Of a DNA stretch of 64,000 nucleotides, positions 21,979-33,211 are shown piece after piece. Each line of letters starts with the position of its first letter. Position 1 is the stretch's first letter. The notes beneath the pieces were generated by a model, which ran no database searches, was not told where the DNA came from, and saw only the letters and a list, made by a program, of their open reading frames with translations. Location: positions 12,629,278-12,693,277 of the forward strand of contig NC_054558.1 in assembly GCF_017654505.1 (NCBI RefSeq), written 5' to 3'. The translations under genes were made by a program, and so were the position numbers. This stretch comes from Polyodon spathula. Its lineage: Eukaryota > Chordata > Actinopteri > Acipenseriformes > Polyodontidae.

Positions 21979-24800
21979 TTATTGATCCCAAAATCTCATC
22001 AAGCAGCTTCTTGAAGGATCCCAGGGTTCAACAACATTACTGGGGAGTTGATTCCAGACCCTCACAATTCTCTGTGTAAAAAAGTGTCTCCTATTTTCTG
22101 TTCTGAATGGCCTTTTTTCTAAACTCCATTTGTGACCCCTGGTCCTTGTTTCTTTTTTCAGGCTGAAAAAGTCCCTTGCGTCGACACTGTCAATACCTTT
22201 TAGAATTTTGAATGCTTGAATTAGGTCGCCACGTAGTCTTCTTTGTTCAAGACTGAACAGATTCAATTCTTTTAGCCTGTCTGCATATGACATGCCTTTT
22301 AAGCCCGGAATAATTCTGGTCGCTCTTCTTTGCACTCTTTCTAGAGCAGCAATATCTTTTTTATAGCGAGGTGACCAGAACTGCACACAATATTCAAGAT
22401 GAGGTCTTACAAGTGCATTGTACAGTTTTAACATTACTTCCCTTGATTTAAATTCAACACTTTTCACAATGTATCCGAGCATCTTGTTAGCCTTTTTTAT
22501 AGCTTCCCCACATTGCCTTTATTTGAAGACATTTCTGAGTCAACAAAAACTCCTAGGTCTTTTTCATAGATTCCTTCTCCAATTTCAATATCTCCCATAT
22601 GATATTTATAATGTACATTTTTATTTCCTGCGTGCAGTACCTTACACTTTTCTCTATTAAATGTCATTTGCCATGTGTCTGCCCAGTTCTGAATCTTGTC
22701 TAGATCATTTTGAATGACCTTTGCTGCTGCAACAGTGTTTGCCACTCCTCCTACTTTTGTGTCGTCTGCAAATTTAACAAGTTTGCTTACTATACCAGAA
22801 TCTAAATCATTAATGTAGATTAGGAATAGCAGAGGACCTAATACTGATCCCTGTGGTACACCACTGGTTACCACACTCCATTCTGAGGTTTTTCCTCTAA
22901 TCAGTACTTTCTGTTTTCTACATGTTAACCACTCCCTAATCCATGTACATGTGTTTCCTTGAATCCCAACTGCGTTCAGTTTGAGAATTAATCTTTTGTG
23001 CGGGACTTTGTCAAAAGCTTTCTGGAAATCTAAATAAACCATGTCATATGCTTTGCAATTATCCATTATCGATGTTGCATCCTCAAAAAAATCAAGCAAG
23101 TTAGTTAGGCATAAAACCATGTTGACTGTCTCCCAGTACCCTGTTACCATATAGGTAATTTTCCATTTTGGATCTTATTATAGTTTCCATAAGTTTGCAT
23201 ATAATAGAAGTCAGGCTTACTGGTCTGTAGTTACCTGGTTCAGTTTTGTTTCCCTTTTTGTGGATCGGTATTACGTTTGCAATTTTCCAGTCTGTCGGTA
23301 CCACCCCTGTGTCAAGAGACTGCTGCATGATCTTGGTTAGCGGTTTGTAAATTACTTCTTTCATTTCTTTGAGTACTACTGGGAGGATCTCATCCGGCCC
23401 AGGGGATTTGTTTATTTTAAGAGCTCCTAGTCCCTTTAACACTTCTGCCTCAGTTATGCTAAAGTTATTTAAAACTGGATAGGAACTGGATGACATGTGG
23501 GGCATGTTGTCAGTATCTTCCTTTGTAAAAACTTGTGAAAAGTAATCATTTAACATATTTGCTATTTTTTTTTCTTCATCTACGATTTTGCCATTTGTAT
23601 CTCTTAAACATTTAATCTCCTCTTTGAATGTTCTTTTGCTGTTGTAATATTGGAAAAACATTTTGGAATTGGTTTTAGCTCCCTTAGCAATGTTCATTTC
23701 TATTTCTCTCTTGGCCTTTCTAACTTCCTTTTTGACTTGCGTTTGCAGTTCTGTGTACTCTTTCTGCGTACTTTCTTTTTGGTCCTTTTTTAATGCTCTG
23801 TAAAGTGCCTTTTTTCGCTGAATATTTTTTTTAATTGATCTATTAAACCATTTTGGCAATTTAGTTTTACATTTAGATTTGTCTACTTTAGGGATGTAAT
23901 TGTTTTGCGCCTCTAGTACTACATTTTTGAAGAACAACCATCCTTCTTCTGTGGGTGTTTTCTCTATTTTACTCCAATCTACTTCTGTTAGTCTCTGTTT
24001 CATGCCTTCATAGTTTGCTTTTCTAAAATTGTAAACCTTAGCTTTATTCTTTACTTTTGAGGATTTAAAAAACACTTCAAATGAGACCATGTTGTGGTCT
24101 GAGTTTGCCAGTGGTTCTCTGACCTCTGTTTTAGTTATTCTATCTTCGTTATTTGAAAAGATTAAATCAAGGCATGCCTCCCCTCTAGTGGGTGCCTTGA
24201 CAAATTGTGTTAGGAAGCAGTCATTTGTCATTTCCACCATTTCTATTTCATCCTTCGTGCTACCCACCGGGTTTTCCCATTTTATATGGGGGAAGTTGAA
24301 ATCCCCCATTAGTATGGCTTCTCCTTTGCTACACACATTTCTAATGTCATTGTATAACAGATTATTGTGCTCACCGTCTGAATCTGGCGGTCTATAGCAT
24401 GCTCCTATTATTATGCCTTTTGAATTTTTGTCTGTTATTCTGACCCATATTGATTCGGTTTTATTTTCTTTGTCCAGGTTTAACACCTGGGCTTCAAGAC
24501 TGTTTCTTATGTATAGCGCTACCCCTCCTCCTCTTCTGTCCTGCCTGTCTTTCCTATACAGTGTATACCCACAAATATTATATTCGTCCCCATCACTCTC
24601 AGACAACCACGTTTCTGTAACACCTATCACATCATAGTTACCTGTTAGTGCAGTAGCTTCAAGTTCTAGAATTTTGTTTCTGATACTTCTAGCATTTAGA
24701 TAAATACATTTAATGGTTGTCTTACCTGAGTTGTTGTTCTTGTTTTGATGCGGTCTCCCTTCTGTTTTTTTTGTTGATTTCTCCCCCCTTCCTTTCTAGT
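21979..24800 (-). pseudogene. CR1 ORF2: endonuclease-reverse transcriptase, frameshifted
   Basis: It reads on the minus strand. The apurinic-type endonuclease starts upstream of 24630 with IKCIYLNARSIRNK, then IGVTETWLSE, GDFNFPHIKW and SDHNMVSFE, the catalytic blocks. The reverse transcriptase then has VIPIHKKGN, NYRPVSLTS, QKAFDKVPH, SGVPQGSVLGPLLFLIYIND and the catalytic FADDT. A frame change near 23110-23150 (after QHGFMPN) and another near 22500-22520 (after DSEMSS) break the ORF. A small deletion near 22025 alters the tail. The protein would nick DNA and copy its own RNA (target-primed reverse transcription). This copy is inactive but slightly decayed only. Confidence 0.9.
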
Positions 24801-25740
24801 TTAAATGCTTCCGAACCTGCTCGAGGATCTTTTCTCCAAGTAGACTAGTTCCCTTGTTATTTAAATGCAGTCCATCCCGTCTATACAGATAGTCCTCGTT
24901 GTAGAATGTGGTCCAATGATCAAGATAGGTGAAGCCTTCCCGTGTGCACCACGTCTTCAGCCATTCGTTTTGATTAATTATTTCCAGCTGTCCATATGGT
25001 CCTTTGCAAGGTGCCGGTAGTATACCAGAAAATACCACAGTTTTGGTTTTCTCTTTTAATTTCCTTCCTAGCTCTCTGAATTTGTTTTGCAGGGATTTTG
25101 GTCTGTCTCTTCCAATGTTGTTTGTACCGATGTGGACGACTACTACCGGGTCGTCTCCTGTTCGTTCTAGGAGCCTGTCCACGTTTTCAGTGATGTGCTT
25201 GACCGAGGCTCCCGGAAGGCAGCACACTGTTGTAGTAAGGGGGTCCAAACTGCGAACTGAACTTGCTGTGTTTCTCAATATGGAGTCCCCAACAATCATG
25301 ACCTCCCTTCTTTTTACTGTCTGGTCACCACTGTCAATAGGGTCCTGGATGTTGTTCCTTTCATTCTCTTGTTGTTGGTTCTGCTCATCAAAATTCTGAA
25401 GTGACTCAAATCTGTTGGTTGTTTTGATTTCTGGTGGTGTTTGACGAAGTTTCTTTTTTTCCCTGCTTCTGCCTACCTGAACCCAGCTGTTCTGACCTTC
25501 TATCTCCCTGGTGGCTTTCAGTCTGTTAGGGGTGATGCAGACTTCCATGAATTATGGGTGTGCCAGTTCCTCAAGATCCTGTTGCTGTCTCACTTCTTCC
25601 AGCTCCATTTCTAGCATGCTTACTAGTTTATGCAAATCCTGGATCGCGCGGCACTTTACGCACACTTGGTTTAGCTCCGCTGGGTTTTCTCGGATTTCCC
25701 ACATCAAGCAGGTGTCACAGATTACAGGCTTGAAGACCAT
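24796..25740 (-). pseudogene. CR1 ORF1: zinc-ribbon/coiled-coil plus GDSL-type esterase
   Basis: The frame begins at 25740 with MVFKPVICDTCLMW and a second CVKC pair, forming a possible zinc-binding CX2C...CX2C unit, then a leucine-rich helix. A TAA stop follows at about 25550, and the frame reopens three bases on. The second half (25548-24796, 250 residues) has the SGNH-hydrolase blocks: VGDSIL, PGASV, HIGTNNI and RDGLHLN. Esterase domains are known in CR1 ORF1 proteins. The stop may truncate it or be read through. Confidence 0.88.
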
Positions 25741-25884
25741 GTTGAGGGTTTTTTTTTTTTTTGAAGTTTAGTTTCTTCTGCAGCTGTCAGCCTGCTTTCC
25801 AACTGCTTCGAAACTGCTCTGTACTTTTCCACGCTGTACTTCTCCCACTCGCTGTCGCTTCCACTCGCTGTCGCTGGGAAGCCA

Positions 25885-26518
25885 CCCCGGCCACCCCGGA
25901 GCCACCCCGGAGGGCTACCGGAAGAAATTCCGGGAGGAACAGTTTGCGGCGGGGGAGCACCCCCAAGCTATTGCCCACCGGCTGAAAGATTATGCTATGG
26001 GCTGGTTGGGCTGGTTGTACCCGGACGCGGTCACCAAAGCCAGGTTGGTGGAGCTGGTCGTGGTGGAGCGGTTTCTGGAGTGTCTGGCCCCAGGACCTCG
26101 GCTATGGGTCCAGCGACAGGCACCAGATACTCTAGATCGGGCGATCGAACAGGCGGAACAGTACCAGGCAGCGGAGCCAACGCCGGCGAGACCGTCTGGG
26201 AGGAGCGCGGCCACCGGATCGACCCCTCAACTGGCCCCGGAGAGGGCGAAGGGACTCCGGGAAAGGGGTAGTTCAGGATTTGGTCCGGGGGTGTCGGCGG
26301 GAGCTCCTGGCCCGGGAACTGGGGCAGGGTGGGGATACCCACGGGCTGCTGCAGTGTCGGACCGGGGTCTCGCGGGCGCCTTATCGGCGAGCCCCTTTTA
26401 TGGCTCCAGTGTTTACTCCTTTTGCCAAAACTTCGGGGAGAGAACCCAGCCCACCAAGGTGTTGGACGTGCAGGGAGGTGGGCCGCCTCGCCCGGGATTG
26501 CCCCGTGATGGAGTGTGA
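25885..26518 (+). pseudogene. Gmr1-type Gag, SCAN-like domain
   Basis: After the LINE the Gag frame continues from GYRKKFREEQFA through HPQAIAHRLKDYAMGWL, LVELVVVERFLE, and APGPRLWVQRQAPDTLD to AIEQAEQY. This is the helix pattern of the SCAN domain (F...F, W..P, L.ELLVLEQFL, WV....P). SCAN domains of vertebrate zinc-finger proteins are thought to derive from Gmr1-like Gag. A Pro/Gly-rich tail follows and the frame closes at 26518. The knuckle lies in the next frame, so a frameshift occurs between, natural or mutational. Confidence 0.85.
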
Positions 26519-29500
26519 CCTCAGCCGACCAGGTAGGCACGTTCAATTAACTCAGTCACTTCAGCACACAGGTTTTGTTATTCCTGTGACAGTGGATGGT
26601 ACAAAAACCCAGGCTCTCCTGGACTCAGGGTGTGGTCAGTCTCTGGTACAGGAGAGCCTAATCTCACCAGGGCATAAACATATATTGGGACGGGTGCATA
26701 TTAAATGTATTCATGGGGATGTCCGCTCCTATCCCAAGATAAATGTGTGTATGACTATTGGCCAGCAGGTGACGCAGGTGCAGGTAGGATTATGTCCTCG
26801 ATTGCCGGTACCAGTAGTTCTGGGACGGGACTGTGAGCAGTTTAAAGATTGGGTGGCTGCTCTGACAGCCCCCTCTTCTTTATTGGCTAAGAAAGAGGAA
26901 GTAATTGGAGAGATTTTTCCCTTTCGCGATCCAGAATGGTTTTGCCATAGATTTAAACCCCGTAAAACTAAACGGGAGCATCGGATCGCTAAGAATGAGG
27001 GCTGGCAATGGAGGGAGTCGGAGAAGTTTCAGGTGGGGGCGGTTGGTGAAGAGTCCGGGGGGGTGGTCACGGAGCCAGCGCAGGGGTCTGGCTCGGCTGC
27101 CTCTGCTCGGGACCGACCTGACCCCGAGTTGGAAGCCATGGGAGCTGATTTCTTAGCTCGCTCCCGTGACTTCCGACTCGAGCAAGGGCGTGACGACGTG
27201 TTGGGCAGGCTCTTTGACCAAACAGCGGTGGTTAATGGTCGGGTGGTCGAGCCCAGACGCGCCGCCACGTACCCCCACTTTGAAATTGATCGAGACCTAC
27301 TGTACCATGTTGATAAATTCCCCCAGACCGGTGAAGTGCGTCATCAGTTGTTCATTCCTCAGCCCTTTAAGGAGGATTTGTTGCAGCTGGCTCACGCTAT
27401 TCCCCTGTCTGGTCATTTGGGAAGGGATAAAACTAAAGCAAGGCTTGTGTCACGGTTCTTCTGGCTGGGGCTGGATGGCGATGTTAAGCGGTTTTGTGAG
27501 CGTTGTGGGGAATGTCAGAAGGCCAGCCCTAGAGCCGTTCCACGAGCCCCACTGGTGCCTTTGCCCCTAGTGGAAGCTCCGTTTGAGCGTATTGGGATGG
27601 ACATAGTTGGGCCACTAGAAAGGAGTGCAGCAGGATACACCCACCTACTTGTCATTCTGGATTACGCTACACGTTATCCAGAGGCAATCCCCCTCCGATC
27701 TATGTCCGCTAAGTCTGTTGCCAACGAGCTTGTGAAGGTTTTCTCCCGGGTGGGGATTGCCAAGGAGATACTAACCGATCAAGGCACCAATTTTATGTCC
27801 CGGCTAATCCGTGGAACATGTAAGCTTTTGGGAATTAAGACCATTAGGACCTCGGTGTTTCATCCTCAGACCGACGGTTTGGTGGAACGCTTTAATAAGA
27901 CCCTTAAGAACATGTTGCGCAGATTTATTCGTAGTGATGTGCGTTACTGGGACCAGCTGATTCCTCCCCTTCTCTTTGCGATCAGAGAGGTTCCCCAGGC
28001 TTCTACGGGGTTTTCACCATTCGAGCTGCTGTATGGGCGGAGACCCTGGGGCGTGCTCGACCTGGTCAGAGAGATGTGGGAGGAGCAGCAGGACAATTCG
28101 ACCAATACCGTCCGGTATGTGTTGGACCTGCGCAAACGTCTTGAGTCTGTTGGGAAATGGGCGCATGACAATTTGCAGCAGGCACAGCACAGTCAGGAGA
28201 CACAATATAACCGAGGAGCCCGGTTGCGCACATTTCAGCCGGGGGATAAGGTACTTCTGTTATTACCCAGTTCTGAGTCGAAACTCTTGGCTAAGTGGCA
28301 AGGACCCTTTGAGGTTACACGCCAGGTTGGGAAGGTGGACTATGAGATCTGCCAGCCGGAGCGACGGACAGAGAGACACATTTACCATATCAATCTCTTA
28401 AAGCCTTGGTTGGAACCAGAGGCGTTGTTAGTGGCGCATGCAGATGACGTCACGGATCTGGGACCTGATCTTTCTGTGTTGGCAAGAAAAGGATCGGTAC
28501 AGATTGCTGAGAATCTGACACCAACACAGAAATGTCAGGCTCGCGGTCTGGTGGCGGAGTTTCCTGACGTGTTCTCTTCCGTCCCGGGGCAGACTCGAGT
28601 AGCCCATCATCACATTGATATTGAGCCGGGGGCGCTAGTTCGCCAGAGGCCGTACCGTATACCTGAACGTAAAAGACAGGTAATAAAAGCGGAAATTGAC
28701 GAAATGCTGAGACTGGGGGTAATAGAAGAGTCCCAAAGTGACTGGAACAGTCCAATCGTTTTAGTTGATAAGCCAGACGGATCAACTCGATTTTGCATTG
28801 ATTTCAGACGAATCAATGAGAAATCGAAATTTGACGCTTATCCGATGCCCCGAGTAGATGAGTTGCTGGAGCGTCTAGGCACGGCTCATTTTATGACGAC
28901 ACTGGATTTAACGAAGGGGTACTGGCAGATACCCCTGACCCCGGAATCTAGAGAGAGGACGGCGTTTTCGACTCCCTTCGGGTTGTACCAATTCAGGACC
29001 ATGCCCTTTGGGTTGCACGGAGCACCCGCCACTTTCCAGCGGATGATGGATCGCATCTTGCGGCCCCATCAGCAGTACACCGCTGCTTACATAGATGACG
29101 TGGTTATCCACAGTGAGGATTGGCCGAGTCATCTGTGTAAGGTAGCGGCGGTGCTGCAATCCTTGCGGGAGGCGGGGCTCACTGCTAACCCAAAGAAGTG
29201 TGCCATTGGGAAGAGTGAGTCGGAGTATTTGGGGTATCGAGTAGGGGGCGGCCAGATCAGACCGCTAGTTGCTAAGGTGAAAGCCTTGGCTGACTGGTCG
29301 GTTCCTACAACCAAAACCCAGGTGCGCTCTTTCTTGGGACTAGCGGGCTATTATAGAAAGTTCATCCCGAGCTTCGCTACGCTCGCTGCTCCCTTGACAG
29401 ACCTCATCCAGAAGGCTGCCCCAAATACGGTTCAGTGGACGGAGTCGTGCCAGAGGGCCTTTCTCGCCTTGAAGCGGAGGCTGTGTAGTAAGCCAGTACT

Positions 29501-29675
29501 ATGCAGTCCAGATTTTGGTAAGAGGTTCACCCTGCAGACGGATGCGTCAGAGACAGGTCTCGGGGCAGTGTTGTCAATGTTCGGGGAAGCGAGCACCCAG
29601 TCCTGTACATCAGCAGGAAGCTCCTTCCCCGCGAGAAAAATTATAGCACCATCGAGAAGGAGTGTCTCACGGTAA
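26280..29675 (+). pseudogene. Gmr1-type Pol: knuckle, protease, integrase, reverse transcriptase
   Basis: A 1131-codon open frame. Residues 61-74 hold a knuckle CWTCREVGRLARDC in which the usual His is Arg. Protease has LLDSGCGQS at 114-122. Integrase: HHCC zinc region near 371-410, catalytic Asp near 441 (GMDIVGP), Asp near 500 (TDQGTNF) and Glu near 536 (LVERFNK), 35 residues apart, then a GPY/F module near 672 (KWQGPFEV). Reverse transcriptase: FCIDFRRIN, MTTLDLTKGYWQ, and YIDD near 937. RNase H begins near residue 1087 (LQTDASETGLGAVLS) and then the frame breaks near 29585. Integrase before RT is inverted relative to ordinary Gypsy. Confidence 0.93.
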
Positions 29676-29896
29676 AATGGGCAGTCGAATCACTCCGGTA
29701 CTACCTCCTGGGGCGACACTTCACCCTGGTTACAGATCATGCCCCCTTAGCATGGCTTCACCGGATGAAAGATAGCAACGCCAGAATCACACGGTGGTAC
29801 TTGGCCTTGCAGCCCTATGCCTTCAGGGTAGTCCACCGAGCAGGAAAGCTGCATCAAAACGCAGACTTTTTCTCTCGGGAAGGCATGGGGGTGTAA
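29585..29896 (+). pseudogene. Gmr1-type RNase H, out-of-frame tail
   Basis: The RNase H continues in a different frame: LYISRKLLPREKNYSTIEKE, LTVKWAVESLRYYLLGR, VTDHAPLAWL, HRAGKLHQNADFFSR, ending at TAA 29894-29896. A small deletion near 29585 causes the shift. The missing stretch around the break is short. Confidence 0.85.
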
Positions 29897-29936
29897 GATT
29901 TTCGAATGAACCGGTGGTGTCATTCTGAGGGGAAGG

Positions 29937-30618
29937 ATACAGGCTGCAGGAAGAGGGCGGCAGTCGTCCAACAACCACCTGTGAGTCATGGCAGTGACAC
30001 AGGGAGGTGGGAAAGTGGGTGTGTGGACTTTCCCCCTCTCTGAATGGCTGAGAGGCGCGTCTTGGGAGATTGTTAGCCCTATAAATTAACGCTCCGTTGT
30101 TTCCTCAGGTCTGCCCTGTTAAAAACGCGCCGAGAGTGCGGAAGCGCTGGTCAAGGACCGGGAATCAGCCGGGAGAAAAAGAAAGAGTCTCACAGCGAGA
30201 CAGTGAAAGTGGGGAACCCTTGGGCAGACCCCGAAGCATTGTAAAAGAGCAGGCTAGTTAGCCGGCAGTGTAGGACGGTGATCCGGGTCGCACGGGTAGC
30301 GGCGACTGGGATATAGCTGTCAAGTGCAGCACCTTTTCGTTGTAGTTTTGTTACTGTTTTATTTTCCCTGTTTCTTTGTGCCTTCTGTTTTGAATTATTG
30401 TTTCGAAGCACCTGCAAGGGCGCCGGTATTGTGTACCATCGCTTGGTATGCCCGTGGTTCTGTTTACCATCGTTGGTAAATCAGACCACGGACCCACAGC
30501 GCCATCTGCGGGACTAAAGAAAAACCAGCACCCTGAAATAAAACTGGGCACCTGTGCAGTGTTGCCAAATTCACCTGTCTGTCTCCTGTGTCAGTGAATT
30601 ACCCACCACCCTTCCACA
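29937..30618 (+). repeat. 3' LTR of the Gmr1-type element
   Basis: It matches the 5' LTR closely but lacks about 46 bp near its start, so 'tacagg' joins 'ctgcagg' directly. It ends CCACA at 30618, followed by the target duplication CGGTG. Confidence 0.88.
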
Positions 30619-30623
30619 CGGTG

Positions 30624-31195
30624 TAATGAAACAAAAACTCAAAATGTGTTTATTAATGATTGTTTAGTTCATGCCTGAGCTGAGCAGAGAGATAACATTT
30701 TCTTTGAATGGAAAACAAATAATAATGAAACAAAAAACTCAGTACTATAAAGTACCGAGTTATGTTACCCCCATCGAACTGCCTTTATGTTGAAGTACGT
30801 CATTTTGTGTTTTTGTCTTGGCATGTTTAACGGTGTGTGAATTTTGAGTAGGCCTATGTGTGTGCGTGCATGTGTGTGCGGGAATGCGTAAACTGTGTTT
30901 ACGATATGAATTAGCAGATCGTTTGGCAGCAATTAGACTCTGAGATAGAGACAGAATCTGTTTACAGTTTGAGAATGGGAACCAGTTTCTGTTTAGGGTT
31001 GACTTGTTTGAAAAGAGCTCATTTGTGTTTAATTGTGTGTTGATTTGTCTCATTTGTGTTTATTTGTCTGTTGATTTGTCCAAAAAGAGCTCATGTGTGT
31101 TTAATTTGATTTGTGCTCATGTGTGTTTAATTGTCTGTTGATTTGTTGTGTCTTCTTTTCTCTCTCTCTCTACTTCAATACGTTAGCAAAACAGG
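30624..31195 (+). other. Retroviral leader, resumed
   Basis: It resumes with TAATGAAAC and a third copy of the 100-bp leader unit (30636-30735). After about 30980 come loose repeats of 'gtgtttaattgt' and 'tgttgatttgt', then a T/C-rich tract right before the gag ATG. That tract could be a splice acceptor. Confidence 0.6.
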
Positions 31196-31723
31196 ATGGG
31201 GCAGGGACATAGTAAACAGTTAAACAAATGTCAGGTATATAACCTTACAGGACCACAGAAACGAATATGTGACAGATGGGGTCCTGTTGTATTACAACAA
31301 ATAGATTTATGGTTTGACAAGGGTGGGTTTTCACTAGAAGGAAGTTTAAGTGTAAATAAATTAGCCAGTGTACGCAGCCAGTTAGAAGGTTAGGAAAAAG
31401 AAAAGAAAAAGAGAAAGGGCAGAATAAACTGGGATAGCTTTAGGAAGTGGGAAAGAATGGCAGATGAGGACAAAGAGAAACAAGAAAAGGGAAAGACAGA
31501 CGGAGGCTCAAGTTATGTTGCAGATGGATCAGAGGAAGTCGAAACAGCGCAGAGAGAGAGACTCGCTCTCCCTCCATACTCCGGGGTGACCGTGCCTCCG
31601 GTAACCATACCAACTGCACCGCCACCCCTCCCCCCCCCCTCCCCCAAACAGTGGTGGAAACTGACTACTCCACCGCAAGCGAAGACAGCGCAAGAGAAGC
31701 GACTGATCCAAACCCAACAGTGA
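31196..31723 (+). pseudogene. Retroviral gag, matrix and Pro-rich region
   Basis: The start at 31196 gives MGQGHSK, a Gly-2 myristoylation context typical of gamma/epsilon Gag, which anchors Gag to the membrane. The matrix frame stops at 31391-31393. A second frame (31457-31723) is acidic and then Pro-rich (PPLPPPSPKQ), as between matrix and capsid. A stop follows. Broken by at least two interruptions. Confidence 0.75.
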
Positions 31724-31757
31724 GAAGATACCCTAGAGCAAGAACGTAACAAGAAAG

Positions 31758-32520
31758 ATGGTACAGTATGACTTGCCAGACCACCGTAAAGACTCTGGAC
31801 AGTTTGTGGAGCAAGTGCAAGGACTAATACAGATGTACCGTCCTGGCGCTGGTGAAATCAGACAGGTATTGCACAGAAAAATGAAACTGGACTGGCACAG
31901 TGTTAGCGAAGGATTTAACACCAACATGAACTTTGCAGCAGATGGAGACTTCCAGAGACAGTTCCAGGACCTATGTAACAGGATCACTACCAAGTGGCCG
32001 CTCCAATCAGACTGGAATAAAATCCACAATTGCAAACAAGGTCTTGAAGAAAGTTGGGATGACTATTATGCCCGACTGCTAAAGTGCTACAGTGATCACA
32101 GTGGTATGAGAGACGACCAGGACCAGTACTCAGAGGTACTAGAGACTGTCATTATGAATGGCATTAAACCTGACCTCCGTGGCCCCGTAGCGCACATGCA
32201 TCGGCTGGGAAACCGGCACACTGACCAACTTGCTAGCCCACATAGTGCATCAGAATCGACAATTGGCAACACAAAAAGAAAAGAAAAAAGAACAGAAAGA
32301 AAAGAAGCAAGGGAAGTTGCAGATGGTACAACTACAGTACTACCAGCAGCAACAACAACAGGGAGGCAGGGGTGGAGGACAGCGGGGAGGATGTGGTCAC
32401 CATGGATGAGGACGAGGATGAGGTCAGTGGCAAGGTAGGGGCCCAGTGGGACAGAGAGGAGATGAATGTTTTATATGTGGTAAATTAGGACATTATGCTA
32501 GAGGTTGCCCTGAAAGGGGC
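31758..32520 (+). pseudogene. Retroviral gag, capsid and nucleocapsid
   Basis: Capsid-like frame 31758-32438 includes FVEQVQGLIQMYRPGAGEI and a major-homology-like region (GLEESWDDYYARLLKCY, near residues 94-110), involved in capsid assembly. A frameshift near 32225 moves the reading frame. In the new frame a single CCHC knuckle CFICGKLGHYARGC sits at 32467-32508 and would bind viral RNA. Stops lie between them. Confidence 0.8.
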
Positions 32521-32544
32521 AGTACAACACAACAGCAAATACAA

Positions 32545-32960
32545 CCTTAGATGGGGTTATGGGGCTTAAATCAACCATGAAATAAGAAGGGAACTGTAGA
32601 GAAAGAAGTTAATAACGAACAAATTAAATTATGTCTTTTACACTTTGATGCACATACTAGCCCAACTATAACATTAACAGCAGAAGGGAAAGAGTTTATA
32701 TTTTTAGTAGACACCAGGGCAGCTAGATCAGTAATTAAACACAGTGAGGCAGGACACCTGCAGTTATCAGGAAACACTATACTAACTGTTGGTGCCTCAG
32801 GTCAAACCAATAAGGAACAGGTTACTACCAGAGCTAGGGTGCAGTGTAATGATATGTCTGTTGACCATGCGTTTATATGTTTGCATTTGTGCTCAGTAAA
32901 TTTGTATGAGAGGGATGTGTTAACGGCTCCACGCATCATGATAGAATGTAGTCAGGAAGG
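32545..32960 (+). pseudogene. Retroviral protease with altered active site
   Basis: An aspartic-protease frame contains FLVDTRAARSVIK at 32701-32739. The active-site triplet, normally Asp-Thr/Ser-Gly, reads Asp-Thr-Arg here (codon AGG at 32716-32718). This would abolish activity. VNLYERDVLT near 32899 looks like the decayed GRD block near the protease end. Confidence 0.7.
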
Positions 32961-33211
32961 CATTATCGTTGAAGTGCCATTACTATATCATGGAGAAGCC
33001 GATTGGCTGTATGCGTGTATGCGTGGGACCTGTTGCCATGAATCTTAACCACACAATTTGAACGGCTTGCACGAGAAGTATGCGGCTCACAAACAGACTT
33101 TATGCCAGCACCTCGTATGCACTGCACGGCGCTTTTCTCGCATGGCCAACGCAACCTTGAATTAAAAAAAAAGATTGGTTTACTCCTCCGTGCCCTGTCT
33201 ATGTTGAATAT

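Larger units (their letters stand above)
21905..25870 (-). mobile_element. Nearly full-length CR1-type LINE
   Basis: A LINE of about 3.95 kb lies in reverse inside the Gypsy gag. Its 3' tail is at 21905 (cataagaacataagaaag), followed upwards by the RT C-terminus, RT core, endonuclease and ORF1. The 5' end is placed near 25870 because the Gypsy gag resumes around 25885; tandem 'ccaccccgg' copies blur the exact point. It is the parent type of the truncated copies at 1, 6312 and 59005. Confidence 0.88.
20957..30618 (+). mobile_element. Gmr1-type Ty3/Gypsy LTR retrotransposon (SCAN-like Gag, integrase before RT)
   Basis: The LTRs are 20957-21680 (TGTAACAG...CCACA) and about 29937-30618. The 5-bp target duplication CGGTG is seen at 20952-20956 and 30619-30623, placing the insertion in the last bases of a MITE. 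The primer-binding site follows the 5' LTR by two bases and a polypurine tract (gaggggaagg, 29927-29936) precedes the 3' LTR. Coding order is Gag with SCAN-like domain, zinc knuckle, protease, integrase, then reverse transcriptase and RNase H. Integrase before RT is the hallmark of the Gmr1 clade first described in cod. A CR1 LINE splits gag, and the pol frame breaks in RNase H. Confidence 0.92.
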
